This document shows, piece by piece, positions 44,858 through 52,557 of a stretch of DNA of 64,000 nucleotides. Origin of the DNA: Dechloromonas sp. (GTDB taxonomy: Bacteria > Pseudomonadota > Gammaproteobacteria > Burkholderiales > Rhodocyclaceae); contig JAQUAX010000005.1 in NCBI GenBank assembly GCA_028687035.1, positions 1 through 64,000 of the forward strand, in the 5' to 3' direction. Each line of letters starts with the position of its first letter. Positions within the stretch are counted from its first letter, which is position 1. The position numbers and the translations under genes were made by a program. The notes beneath the pieces were generated by a model that was given only the letters and a program-made list of their open reading frames with translations, made no database searches and was not told the origin of the DNA.

Positions 44858-45655
44858 ATGCCCAAGGTCCGCTCCGTCTTCCTGTCCGACATCCATCTCG
44901 GCACCCGGGCGTGCCAGGCGGACCGCCTTCTCGATTTCCTGCGCGAGCACCCGGCCGAGCACACCTACCTGATCGGCGACATCGTCGATTTCTGGGCGAT
45001 GAGCCGCGGCATCTGCTGGACGCAGGCGCAGAACACCGTGGTCCAGAAGCTGCTGCGCCGGGCCCGCCACGGCGAGCGCGTGATGTTCATCCCGGGCAAC
45101 CACGACGAGGCGCTGCGCGACTACTGCGGCATCGTTTTCGGCGACATCGAGGTCGCCGCCGAATGGGTGCATGAAACGGCCGACGGCCGGCGCTTCCTGC
45201 TGATCCACGGCGACCAGTTCGACCAGGTCACGCGCCACCACCGCTGGGTCGCGGTGCTCGGCGACAAGGCCTACGAGGCGCTGGTCCGGATCAACCTGTG
45301 GCTGTCCTGGGCGCGCCGCAAGCTCGGCATCGCCGGCTACTGGTCGTTGGCCGGCTACGCCAAGCGCAAGGTCAAGACCGCGCTGAACTTCATCTTCGAC
45401 TTCGAGGATTCCGCGGTGCACCACGCCCGCGAGCGCGGACTCGACGGCGTGATCTGCGGCCACATCCACTGGGCGGCGATCCGCGACATCGATGGCGTCG
45501 CCTATATCAATTGCGGCGACTGGGTCGATTCCTGCACGGCCATCGTCGAGCATTTCGACGGCCGGCTGGAGCTGGTCAACTGGCATGTCGTCGCGCCGCG
45601 GCCGGCGCTTGTCGCACCGCCGGCCGAGATGGCCGGCGAAACGGTGGAGGCCTGA
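44858..45655 (+). CDS. metallophosphoesterase, PlcP-like phospholipase C (LpxH superfamily)
   Basis: A 265-residue calcineurin-type phosphoesterase with metal motifs FLSDIHLGTR, GDIVDFW, GNHDEALRDY, IHGDQFD and CGHIHWAA. Databases often label such proteins UDP-2,3-diacylglucosamine hydrolase. The extended C-terminal region (WLSWARRKLGIAGYWS, YINCGDWVDSCTAIVEH) and the immediately following GT4 gene instead match PlcP, the phosphate-starvation phospholipase C of alphaproteobacteria and marine bacteria. PlcP strips head groups from phospholipids, leaving diacylglycerol. The stop is 1 nt from the GT start. Confidence 0.78.
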   Translation: MPKVRSVFLSDIHLGTRACQADRLLDFLREHPAEHTYLIGDIVDFWAMSRGICWTQAQNTVVQKLLRRARHGERVMFIPGNHDEALRDYCGIVFGDIEVAAEWVHETADGRRFLLIHGDQFDQVTRHHRWVAVLGDKAYEALVRINLWLSWARRKLGIAGYWSLAGYAKRKVKTALNFIFDFEDSAVHHARERGLDGVICGHIHWAAIRDIDGVAYINCGDWVDSCTAIVEHFDGRLELVNWHVVAPRPALVAPPAEMAGETVEA

Positions 45656-45656
45656 G

Positions 45657-46844
45657 ATGCGCGTACTGATGGTGTCGGATGTCTATTTCCCGCGGGTCAA
45701 TGGCGTCTCGACGTCGATCGAGACCTTCCGCCGGACGCTGGCCGCCTGCGGCGTCGAGGTCCGCCTGGTCGTCCCGCGCTACGGCGACGAGCCCGACGAA
45801 GCGGGCGTCGTCCGCGTCGCCGGCCGGCCGGTGCCGGGCGACCGCGAAGACCGTCTGGTCGGCTGGCGCGCGATGCACCGCGCCGCGCTGGAAGCGGCGG
45901 CCGATTGCGACCTGGTCCATGTGCAGACGCCCTTCGTCGCCCACTACGCGGGCCTGAAGGCGGCGCGTGCCCGCGGCCTGCCGGTGCTGGCGACCTACCA
46001 CACGCTGTTCGAGGAATACCTGCAGCACTACGCGCCGTGGCTGCCGGCCGGCTGGCTGCGCGCCCAGGCGCGCGCCTTCTCGCGCCGCCAGTGCAACGCG
46101 CTGGACGCCGTCGTCGTGCCCTCGACGGCGATGCGCGAACGGCTCGCCGGCTACGGCGTGCGCGCGCCGCTGCACGTGCTGCCGACCGGCATCCCGCTCG
46201 GCCAGTTCCGCGGCGGCGACGGCTTGGGCTTCCGGCTTCGCCACGGCATCCCGCCGGAGCGGCCGGTCGCGCTGTTCGTCGGCCGCGTCGCGCACGAGAA
46301 GAACATCGGCTTTCTGCTCGAAGCGCTGGTGCATGCCCGCCGGCTGTGCCCGGACGTGCTGCTGGTCGTCGCCGGCGAGGGGCCGGCGATGGCCGACCTG
46401 CAGCGCGAGGTGCGCCGGCTGGGGCTGGGCGACGCGGTCCGCTTCATCGGCTACCTCGACCGCCGCGACGCTCTGCCGGCCTGCTACGCAGCGGCCGACG
46501 TCTTCGTCTTCGCGTCGCGCACCGAGACGCAGGGGCTGGTGCTGCTCGAGGCGATGGCGGCCGGGCTGCCGGTCATCGCGCTGTCCGAGATGGGAACGAT
46601 CGACATCCTCGAGCCGGGCCGCGGCGCCTTTTCGCCGCCGGCCGAACCGCACGCCTTCGGCAACGCGCTCGGCCATTTCCTGTCCCGGCCGACCGCCTGG
46701 CGCCACCTGGCCGACGAGGCTCCGGGCTACGCCCGCGAGTGGAGCGACGCGGCGATGGCCGAGCGCCTGGCCGCGCTGTACCGTTCGCTGCTCGGCGCGG
46801 AATTCGCCCCGATCGGGGCGTTGACCGCGGACGCCCGGGCCTAG
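45657..46844 (+). CDS. GT4 glycosyltransferase, candidate diacylglycerol glycosyltransferase
   Basis: A 395-residue GT-B enzyme with two Rossmann halves. The N-terminus is VLMVSDVYFPRVNGVSTSIE, the acceptor region includes TYHTLFEEYLQHYAP, and the donor half has LFVGRVAHEKNIGFLLEAL and the SRTETQGLVLLEAMAAGLPV signature. This is typical of bacterial 1,2-diacylglycerol 3-glycosyltransferases. Direct coupling to the PlcP-like gene mirrors the plcP-agt pairs that replace phospholipids with glycolipids under phosphate stress. ATG 45657; the track's longer start runs through the preceding gene. Confidence 0.85.
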   Translation: MRVLMVSDVYFPRVNGVSTSIETFRRTLAACGVEVRLVVPRYGDEPDEAGVVRVAGRPVPGDREDRLVGWRAMHRAALEAAADCDLVHVQTPFVAHYAGLKAARARGLPVLATYHTLFEEYLQHYAPWLPAGWLRAQARAFSRRQCNALDAVVVPSTAMRERLAGYGVRAPLHVLPTGIPLGQFRGGDGLGFRLRHGIPPERPVALFVGRVAHEKNIGFLLEALVHARRLCPDVLLVVAGEGPAMADLQREVRRLGLGDAVRFIGYLDRRDALPACYAAADVFVFASRTETQGLVLLEAMAAGLPVIALSEMGTIDILEPGRGAFSPPAEPHAFGNALGHFLSRPTAWRHLADEAPGYAREWSDAAMAERLAALYRSLLGAEFAPIGALTADARA

Positions 46845-46912
46845 CCGGCGCCCGCCGGACGCCCGATAATGGCCGCAGCGCCCCGGGTCGGGGCGGCGAC
46901 GGGGAGAGGATC

Positions 46913-47350
46913 ATGGACGAATTCATGCGGGCGGCGATCGACGAGGCGCGGGCCGGGCTGGCCGAAGGCGGCATTCCGATCGGCTCGGTGCTGGTGCATG
47001 CCGGGAAGATCGTCGGGCGCGGCCACAACCGCCGCGTGCAGCGCGCCAGCGCGATCCTGCACGGCGAGATGGACGCGCTGGAGAACGCCGGCCGGCTGCC
47101 GGCCGCGGTCTACCGCGACAGCGTGCTGTATACGACGCTGTCGCCGTGCGCGATGTGTTCGGGCGCGATCCTGCTGTACGGCATCCGGCGCGTCGTGATC
47201 GGCGAGAACCGCAGCTTCCTCGGTGAGGAAGCCTTGCTGAAGAGCCGGGGCGTCGAGCTCGAGGTGCTCGACGACGCCGAATGCGTCGGGCTGATGCGCG
47301 ACTTCATCGCCGCGCGGCCCGGACTGTGGGACGAGGATATCGGGCGTTAG
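46913..47350 (+). CDS. cytosine deaminase-like nucleoside deaminase (yeast Fcy1 type)
   Basis: A 145-residue zinc deaminase. The HGEMDALENAGRL motif supplies the His ligand and the catalytic Glu, and TLSPCAMCSGAILLYG supplies the Cys ligands. The stretches GENRSFLGEE and the C-terminal PGLWDEDIG resemble fungal cytosine deaminase more than CodA or TadA. The probable reaction is cytosine to uracil. Ribosome-binding site GGGGAGAGG precedes ATG 46913, far inside the track's longer frame. GATAAT at 46865 is a possible -10. It overlaps the converging cNMP gene by 4 bp. Confidence 0.85.
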   Translation: MDEFMRAAIDEARAGLAEGGIPIGSVLVHAGKIVGRGHNRRVQRASAILHGEMDALENAGRLPAAVYRDSVLYTTLSPCAMCSGAILLYGIRRVVIGENRSFLGEEALLKSRGVELEVLDDAECVGLMRDFIAARPGLWDEDIGR

Positions 47351-47709
47351 GCGCCGAGGCGGCCGTCCAGCGCGCGCAGGCGCTCGGCCATCACGCGCAT
47401 CACCTGGGTCGCGAAGAAGGGCGTCTGCTGCACCAGGAACTGGAAGCGCTTTTCATCGACGGCGACGAACTCGCAGTCGGTGGTCGCCGTCACCGTGGCC
47501 GAGCGCGGGCCGGGCGACACCATGCCGACTTCGCCGACGATGCTGCCGTGCTGCAGCTGCTCGACGACCACACCCTTGACCGACACGTCGGCGCTGCCGG
47601 AGGACAGCACGAACATCAGGTGGCCCGTCTCGCCCTCGCGGAACAGGGGCTGGCCGGCCGGCACCTTGACGATGTTCGGGTTGTGGGCGAAAAGCTCGAT
47701 GAAGACCAT
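47347..47709 (-). CDS. stand-alone cyclic-nucleotide-binding-domain protein
   Basis: A 120-residue protein that is only a Crp-type cNMP fold: GQPLFREGETGHLMFVLSSGS, then HGSIVGEVGMVSPGPRSATVTA, which corresponds to the phosphate-binding cassette. No helix-turn-helix or other output domain follows, so it probably works by binding a partner. The cassette's usual invariant Arg is present in PRSATV. It lies downstream of, and on the same strand as, the outer-membrane protein gene, with a Pho-like repeat between them. Confidence 0.85.
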   Translation of the reverse strand: MVFIELFAHNPNIVKVPAGQPLFREGETGHLMFVLSSGSADVSVKGVVVEQLQHGSIVGEVGMVSPGPRSATVTATTDCEFVAVDEKRFQFLVQQTPFFATQVMRVMAERLRALDGRLGA

Positions 47710-47771
47710 GGCGGCGGATTCCGGAAAGAGAACGATAGGGCGCGTTTTAGCACGCCGGGCGCCGCGGCTTC

Positions 47772-47789
47772 ATGACGGTTTTGTGACAG
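47772..47789 (-). promoter_or_regulatory. Pho-box-like repeats upstream of the cNMP gene
   Basis: On the minus strand CTGTCACAAAACCGTCAT is close to the Pho consensus, with CTGACCC 11 bp before it as a third repeat. However, no -10-like hexamer occurs 10 bp downstream, unlike the other sites, so its function is doubtful. Confidence 0.35.
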
Positions 47790-47796
47790 TGGCGGG

Positions 47797-48480
47797 TCAG
47801 AACCAGGTCGGACCGAGCAGGCGCAGGCCGATCGACAGCCACTGCTCGTCGTGCAGCTGGCCGACGCGGCTGCCCCAGGTCGTGTCGACCTGAACGCGTT
47901 CCGGGACGATCCAGTAGCGCAGCCCGAGCTGGACGAAGGGGCTGCCGCGGTCCTGGCCGTAGGTTTCGGCGATCGCGTAGAGCCGTCCGGTTGCCTGGAG
48001 TTCGCTGCCCAGGCCCCAGGTCAGCCGGTTCTTGCGGGTTTCGCGTTCGTGCAGCGTACCGAGGTTCAGGTGCAGCACGACGCGGTCGTCGGCCAGCGAC
48101 AGGCTGGCCGGCACGTAGAAATACGGCGAGCCCGAATCGCGCCGGCCCGGCTGCGTCGCGTAGCCGACCGCGAGGCCGATGCCGTAGTCGTTGGCGCTGA
48201 GCGGCCGGAACAGCGTCTTGGCCTGGAGGACCGCGGCGCCGCCCAGCATCTCGCCGTCGGCGCGGGCGAAGGCGCCGCCGGCGGTGATCTCGAAGTCGCC
48301 GGTCGGGTTGCACGCCGGCAGCGCCCACAGTTCGCGCTCGCCGTGGTGGGCGTGCAGCCAGGTTTCGAGCTGGCAGCTGCGCGCCTCGGTCATCCGCGCG
48401 TCGTCGGTCACCATCGGCCGCGCGGCGTGGGCGGCGGGCGCGAGGCAGCAGATCAGGGCGGCAGGAATCAGGCGGCGCAT
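47797..48480 (-). CDS. hypothetical outer-membrane beta-barrel-like protein
   Basis: A protein of 227 residues from ATG 48480. The signal peptide (LIPAALICCLAPAAHA) is followed by an alternating hydrophobic/polar sequence rich in Gly, Tyr and Trp, e.g. YGIGLAVGYATQPG, VQLGLRYWIVPERVQVDTTWG, ending in a C-terminal aromatic residue (TWF) typical of barrels inserted by BAM. Function is unknown; a channel or lipid-handling role would fit its predicted phosphate-regulated promoter, but that is speculation. A second ATG at 48483 is equally possible. Confidence 0.7.
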   Translation of the reverse strand: MRRLIPAALICCLAPAAHAARPMVTDDARMTEARSCQLETWLHAHHGERELWALPACNPTGDFEITAGGAFARADGEMLGGAAVLQAKTLFRPLSANDYGIGLAVGYATQPGRRDSGSPYFYVPASLSLADDRVVLHLNLGTLHERETRKNRLTWGLGSELQATGRLYAIAETYGQDRGSPFVQLGLRYWIVPERVQVDTTWGSRVGQLHDEQWLSIGLRLLGPTWF

Positions 48481-48515
48481 CACGGGGCGGGCGTAGGGCG
48501 GGCGGAGGACGGCGG

Positions 48516-48549
48516 ATTATAGGGCCGGATTGTGACAACGCGGCGACGC
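48516..48549 (-). promoter_or_regulatory. Pho-box-like promoter of the outer-membrane protein gene
   Basis: On the minus strand GCGTCGC-CGCG-TTGTCAC is followed after 10 bp by a perfect TATAAT (48516-48521). The second repeat is 6/7 and the first 4/7. The predicted start is about 30 bp before the ATG. Confidence 0.5.
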
Positions 48550-48552
48550 CGG

Positions 48553-48586
48553 CTGTCATCAAAGCTTAGCGCGGGCTGATTACCGT
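48553..48586 (+). promoter_or_regulatory. Pho-box-like promoter of dgkA
   Basis: CTGTCAT-CAAA-GCTTAGC (48553-48570), then 10 bp, then TACCGT as a weak -10. The first repeat is perfect; GCTTAGC resembles the GCTTAAC repeat of the PlcP-like operon. It lies only 3 bp from the oppositely oriented site at 48532-48549. Confidence 0.45.
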
Positions 48587-48607
48587 GGGCGCTTTCACGG
48601 AGATGCC

Positions 48608-49024
48608 ATGCGGGAACCGACACCGAACGACCTGGGCCTCGATCCGGCCCGCGAATCGCCGTACAAGGGCAAGACCGGGCTGCGCCGGGTGTGGAACGCC
48701 TTCAACTACTCGATCGCCGGACTGAAGGCGGCCTACCTGTGCGAGGACGCCTTCCGCCAGGAAGTCTGGCTCGCCGTGCTGCTGATCCCGACCGCGCTGC
48801 TGCTGCCGGTGCCCTGGCTGGGGCGCGGGCTGATGATCGCCAGCGTGCTGCTGGTGCTGGTCGTCGAACTGCTCAATTCCGCCGTCGAGGCGGTGGTCGA
48901 CCGCGTCAGCCTGGAGAACCACCGGCTGGCCAAGCGGGCCAAGGACCTCGGCAGCGCCGCGGTGCTCGTGTCGCTGCTGCTCGTCGCCGCCGTCTGGGCC
49001 TGCGTGCTGATCGGGGGCGCATGA
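48608..49024 (+). CDS. dgkA: diacylglycerol kinase DgkA
   Basis: Integral membrane kinase that turns diacylglycerol into phosphatidate. The 138-residue protein has a short N-terminal extension, then NAFNYSIAGLKAAYLCEDAFRQE, three membrane helices and the catalytic ELLNSAVEAVVDR motif. It overlaps the following glycosyltransferase gene by 4 bp (ATGA). In a phosphate-starvation setting DgkA could balance the diacylglycerol released by a PlcP-type enzyme. Confidence 0.95.
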   Translation: MREPTPNDLGLDPARESPYKGKTGLRRVWNAFNYSIAGLKAAYLCEDAFRQEVWLAVLLIPTALLLPVPWLGRGLMIASVLLVLVVELLNSAVEAVVDRVSLENHRLAKRAKDLGSAAVLVSLLLVAAVWACVLIGGA

Positions 49025-50148
49025 TGCGGCTGGAGATCGCTTTCGTCACCGAAACCTTCCCGCCCGAGGTCAATGGCGTCGCGATGACCGTCGGCCGCCT
49101 GGTGCACGGCATGCGCGAGCGCGGCCACCGCGTCGATGTGATCCGGCCGCGCCAGGGCGAGGCCGACGCCGGCAGCGAGCACGAGACGGCGCTGCCCGGT
49201 TTCCCGCTGCCCGGCTATCCCGGCCTGCGCTTCGGCCTGCCCGCCGGACGCCGGCTGGCCCGGCTGTGGCGCCAGCGCCGGCCCGACCTCGTCCATGTCG
49301 TCACCGAGGGGCCGCTCGGCTGGTCGGCGGTGGCCACCGCGCGCCGCCTCGGCATCCCGGTTACCTCGGGCTTCCATACCAACTTCGACCGCTACAGCGT
49401 GCATTACGGCCTGGGCTGGATGCGCCCGGCGGTCGCCGCCTACCTGCGCACGCTGCACCGGCGCACGCAGGCGACCATGGTGCCGACCGAGGCGCTGGCC
49501 GCCGACCTGGCCGGCGAGGGCATTGCCGGCGTGCGCGTGGTCGGCCGCGGCGTCGATACCCGGCTGTTCGATCCGGCCCGGCGCAGTGCCGCAATGCGCG
49601 CCGGCTGGGGCGCAGCCGACGGGGCGCCGGTCTGCCTGTACGTCGGCCGGCTGGCCGCCGAGAAGAATCTCGGCCTGGTCGAGCAGGCCTATGCCGGCAT
49701 CCGCGCGGTGCGTCCGGACGCACGCCTGGTCTGGGTCGGCGACGGGCCGAAGCGCGCCGCGCTGGCCGCCAGGCATCCGGAGCAGCATTTCGCCGGCATG
49801 CGGACCGGCGAGGAGCTGGCCGCGCATTACGCGAGCGCCGACCTCTTCCTGTTTCCCAGCCTGACCGAAACCTACGGCAACGTCGTCGCCGAGGCGATGG
49901 CCAGCGGGCTGGCCGTGCTGGCCTACCGCAGCGCCGCGGCGGCCGAGCTGATCGCCAGCGGGCTGAACGGCGTCACGGTGGCGCCGGGCAACGGCAGCGC
50001 CTTCGTCGAAGCGGCCGTCGCGCTGGCCGGTGCCGCGGAGCAGCTGCCGACGCTCGGCGCCGCGGCCCGCGCCGCGATGCTGCCGCGCAGCTGGGAACAC
50101 GTCGTCGAGCGCTTCGAGCGCGTCGCGCGCGAGGCGCTGGCCGGCTGA
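49021..50148 (+). CDS. GT4 glycosyltransferase, MgtA/SqdX-like
   Basis: A 375-residue GT-B enzyme. Its N-terminus IAFVTETFPPEVNGVAMTVG and SGFHTNFDRYSVHYGLGW acceptor region recall GDP-mannose or UDP-sulfoquinovose lipid glycosyltransferases. The donor half has CLYVGRLAAEKNLGLVEQA and SLTETYGNVVAEAMASGLAV. It is translationally coupled to dgkA, so a diacylglycerol acceptor is the simplest guess. Related to but clearly different from the GT4 at 45657. ATG 49021 or 49024. Confidence 0.85.
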   Translation: MMRLEIAFVTETFPPEVNGVAMTVGRLVHGMRERGHRVDVIRPRQGEADAGSEHETALPGFPLPGYPGLRFGLPAGRRLARLWRQRRPDLVHVVTEGPLGWSAVATARRLGIPVTSGFHTNFDRYSVHYGLGWMRPAVAAYLRTLHRRTQATMVPTEALAADLAGEGIAGVRVVGRGVDTRLFDPARRSAAMRAGWGAADGAPVCLYVGRLAAEKNLGLVEQAYAGIRAVRPDARLVWVGDGPKRAALAARHPEQHFAGMRTGEELAAHYASADLFLFPSLTETYGNVVAEAMASGLAVLAYRSAAAAELIASGLNGVTVAPGNGSAFVEAAVALAGAAEQLPTLGAAARAAMLPRSWEHVVERFERVAREALAG

Positions 50149-50156
50149 TCCTGGGG

Positions 50157-50540
50157 TCAGCTGTGCTGGATCAGCTCGATCTTGTAGCCGTCCGGGTCCT
50201 CGACGAAGGCGATGATCGTCGTGCCGTGCTTCATCGGCCCGGCTTCGCGGACGACCTTGCCGCCGCGCGCGCGGATCTCGGCGCAGGCGGCCGCGGCGTC
50301 CGGCACGGCGAGCGCGACGTGGCCGAAGCCGTTGCCCAGGTCGTAGGACGGCGTGTCCCAGTTGTGCGTCAGCTCGAGCACCGCGTCCGTGTCTTCCGGA
50401 CCGTAGCCGACGAAGGCCAGCGTGAAGCGGCCTTCCGGGTAGTCCTGGCGGCGCAGCAGGCGCATGCCGAGGATTTCGGTGTAGAAGGCGATCGAGCGGT
50501 CGAGGTCGCCGACGCGGATCATGGTGTGCAGGATGCGCAT
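50157..50540 (-). CDS. gloA: lactoylglutathione lyase (glyoxalase I)
   Basis: Detoxifies methylglyoxal as its glutathione hemithioacetal. The 127-residue VOC-fold protein has metal ligands in the usual places: H5 (RILHTMIRV), the Glu of AVLELTHNW, the His of GFGHVALAV and the Glu of YKIELIQ. Converges on the GT4 gene with 8 bp between the stops. ATG 50540 has AAAGGAAACACAGC upstream. Confidence 0.95.
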   Translation of the reverse strand: MRILHTMIRVGDLDRSIAFYTEILGMRLLRRQDYPEGRFTLAFVGYGPEDTDAVLELTHNWDTPSYDLGNGFGHVALAVPDAAAACAEIRARGGKVVREAGPMKHGTTIIAFVEDPDGYKIELIQHS

Positions 50541-50555
50541 GCTGTGTTTCCTTTG

Positions 50556-51272
50556 TCAGAATCTGGGAAGGTCCCGGCCGCGGCGGCGCAGTTCGACGCG
50601 CAGCGCCTGCCAGTCGGGACAGAGTTGCTCGACCACGGACCAGAAACGCGGCGAGTGGTTCATTTCCTTCAGGTGGGCGAGTTCGTGGCAGACCACGTAA
50701 TCGACCACCGGCAGCGGCAGGAAGACCAGCCGCCAGTTCAGCGCGATGCCGCCGCGCGAACTGCAGCTGCCCCAGCGCGTGCGCGCCGACGACAGGCGCA
50801 GCGGCGGCACCGGCACGCCGAGCCGGGGCGCATGCAGTGCCAGGCGTTCGGCGAAAACGCGCCGGGCGTGTTCGCGCAGGGTCTTTTCGAGCACCGAAGC
50901 GGCGTCGACCGCGGGCGGCACCGCGAGGTGCAGCGTGTCGCCGGCGATCCGTCCGCCGGCGCGGGACGCGGCGGCGATGCGCACGGTCAACGGCCGTCCG
51001 AAGGCGGAAATCGCCAGGCCGTCGGCGACCGCGATCATTTCGGGGGCAGGGCGCTTCTTCCACGCGTCGAGCTTGGCCAGCACCCAGTCGCCGTGCTCGC
51101 GCAGCAGCGCCTCGATGTCGGCGATCCGGGCGCGCTGCGGAGCGCCGACGCGCAGGCCGGCGTGGTCGATGGTCAGGCCGATGGTGCGCCGCGCGCTGCG
51201 GCGCAGCCGGTAGGCGACGGCCTGACCGGCGATGACGATCTGGCGGCCGGACTCAGGCGGGCTGGCCGGCAT
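50556..51272 (-). CDS. M48-type metal-dependent hydrolase, YgjP-like
   Basis: A 238-residue member of the DUF45/YgjP zinc hydrolases, with the HExxH metal site in VCHELAHLKEMNHSPRFW. The WGSCSSRGGIALNWRL block typical of the family is also present. The cellular substrate is unknown. It overlaps the 3' end of plsC by 20 bp, so the two are translationally coupled. Confidence 0.88.
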   Translation of the reverse strand: MPASPPESGRQIVIAGQAVAYRLRRSARRTIGLTIDHAGLRVGAPQRARIADIEALLREHGDWVLAKLDAWKKRPAPEMIAVADGLAISAFGRPLTVRIAAASRAGGRIAGDTLHLAVPPAVDAASVLEKTLREHARRVFAERLALHAPRLGVPVPPLRLSSARTRWGSCSSRGGIALNWRLVFLPLPVVDYVVCHELAHLKEMNHSPRFWSVVEQLCPDWQALRVELRRRGRDLPRF

Positions 51273-52002
51273 CCTTGTAGCGGTGCGGGGAGATGCGCCG
51301 CATCTCGGCTTCGATCCATTCCTCGGCGCGGCGATTGACCTCGGCTTCGGTCAGGCCGGTGGCGTCGAAGGCCGGGCCGATGCTGACCGTCACGGTCCCA
51401 GGCGTCTTCAGGAAGGCCTGGCGCGGCCAGCGTTCGCCGGCGTCGTGGGCGACCGGGACGACCTTGCAGCCGACGTGCGTCGCCAGGTAGGCGCCGCCCG
51501 GCTTGTAGCGTTTCTTCTCGCCCGGCGGCACGCGCGTGCCTTCCGGGAAAATGATCACGTAGAAGCCCTGCTTCAGCCGCTCGCGGCCCTGGGTGACGAC
51601 CTGGTCGAGCGCGTCCTTGCCGGCCGCGCGGTCGATCGAGATCATCTTCATCGCGGCCAGGCCCCAGCCGATCAGCGGCACCTTGAGCAGTTCCTTCTTC
51701 AGCACGAACACGCAGTAGGCGCCGTCCGGCACGTAGTTCTGCAGCGCCATCGTTTCCCAGGCCGACTGGTGCTTGGCCAGGATCACGCAGGGTTCCTTCG
51801 GCATGTTCTCGAGGCCGAGCACGCGCGGCCGGATGCCGAGCAGGTTGCGCACGCCCCATTCGACGCCGAGGCGCCACAGCTTGCCGAAACGGTAGGGCCA
51901 GAGGCCGCGCAGCAGCGGGCCGGCGACGAACACGAAGGGCGCGGTGGCGATCGACCAGACGATCGCCCAGGCCATGAACAGCGTGGAGCGGAGGTGGATC
52001 AT
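51253..52002 (-). CDS. plsC: 1-acyl-sn-glycerol-3-phosphate acyltransferase
   Basis: Makes phosphatidate from lysophosphatidate in the inner membrane. The 249-residue protein has an N-terminal helix (about 8-28). The catalytic motif reads HQSAWE, i.e. HX4E rather than the textbook HX4D, a variant I recall from betaproteobacterial PlsC. The glycerol-phosphate motif IIFPEGTR is present. It overlaps gmhB by 4 bp and the YgjP-like gene by 20 bp. Confidence 0.9.
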   Translation of the reverse strand: MIHLRSTLFMAWAIVWSIATAPFVFVAGPLLRGLWPYRFGKLWRLGVEWGVRNLLGIRPRVLGLENMPKEPCVILAKHQSAWETMALQNYVPDGAYCVFVLKKELLKVPLIGWGLAAMKMISIDRAAGKDALDQVVTQGRERLKQGFYVIIFPEGTRVPPGEKKRYKPGGAYLATHVGCKVVPVAHDAGERWPRQAFLKTPGTVTVSIGPAFDATGLTEAEVNRRAEEWIEAEMRRISPHRYKDAGQPA

Positions 52003-52550
52003 GCTTTTCCCTTGCCGAGCAGGTGGTCGACCGCGGCGGCGAGGTCGGCGAATTCCAGCGTGCCTTCCGGCAGCGTTTCCTCGGCCTTGGCCTTCTCGCC
52101 CTTGCCGGTCATCACCAGCACCGGCAGGCAGCCGGCGGCCGCCGCGGCCTGCAGGTCGCGCAGCGAATCACCGATCGCCGGCACGCCCCTGAGGTCGGTG
52201 TTGAAGGTTTCGGAAATGCGCCGGAACATGCCCGGCTTCGGCTTGCGGCACTCGCACTGCGAGTCGGCGGCGTGCGGGCAGTAGAAGATTGCGGTGATCC
52301 GCCCGCCGGTGGCGACGACCTCCTTGTGCATCCGGGCGTGGATCTGGTTCAGCATTTCCATGTCGAACAGGCCGCGCCCGATGCCCGACTGGTTGGTCGC
52401 GACGACGACCTTGTAGCCGTTCTGGGTCAACCGGGCGATCGCCTCGAGGCTGCCCGGAATCGGCTTCCATTCGGCCGGGTTCTTGATGAACTGGACGGAA
52501 TCGACGTTGATCACGCCGTCGCGGTCGAGGATGACGAGTTTGCCGGGCAT
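51999..52550 (-). CDS. gmhB: D-glycero-beta-D-manno-heptose-1,7-bisphosphate 7-phosphatase
   Basis: HAD-superfamily phosphatase in the ADP-heptose pathway for LPS core. The 183-residue protein has the HAD nucleophile motif LDRDGVIN, the zinc-binding cysteines CPH ... CECRKPKPGM, and the GDSLRDLQAA aspartate motif. It follows glyS by 7 bp and overlaps plsC. Confidence 0.93.
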   Translation of the reverse strand: MPGKLVILDRDGVINVDSVQFIKNPAEWKPIPGSLEAIARLTQNGYKVVVATNQSGIGRGLFDMEMLNQIHARMHKEVVATGGRITAIFYCPHAADSQCECRKPKPGMFRRISETFNTDLRGVPAIGDSLRDLQAAAAAGCLPVLVMTGKGEKAKAEETLPEGTLEFADLAAAVDHLLGKGKA

Positions 52551-52557
52551 CGCGGGC

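Noticed and set aside
44858-45655. calling this gene lpxH
   Set aside because: Motifs are of the LpxH superfamily, but the extended C-terminal part and the coupled GT4 gene fit PlcP better; no other lipid A genes are adjacent.
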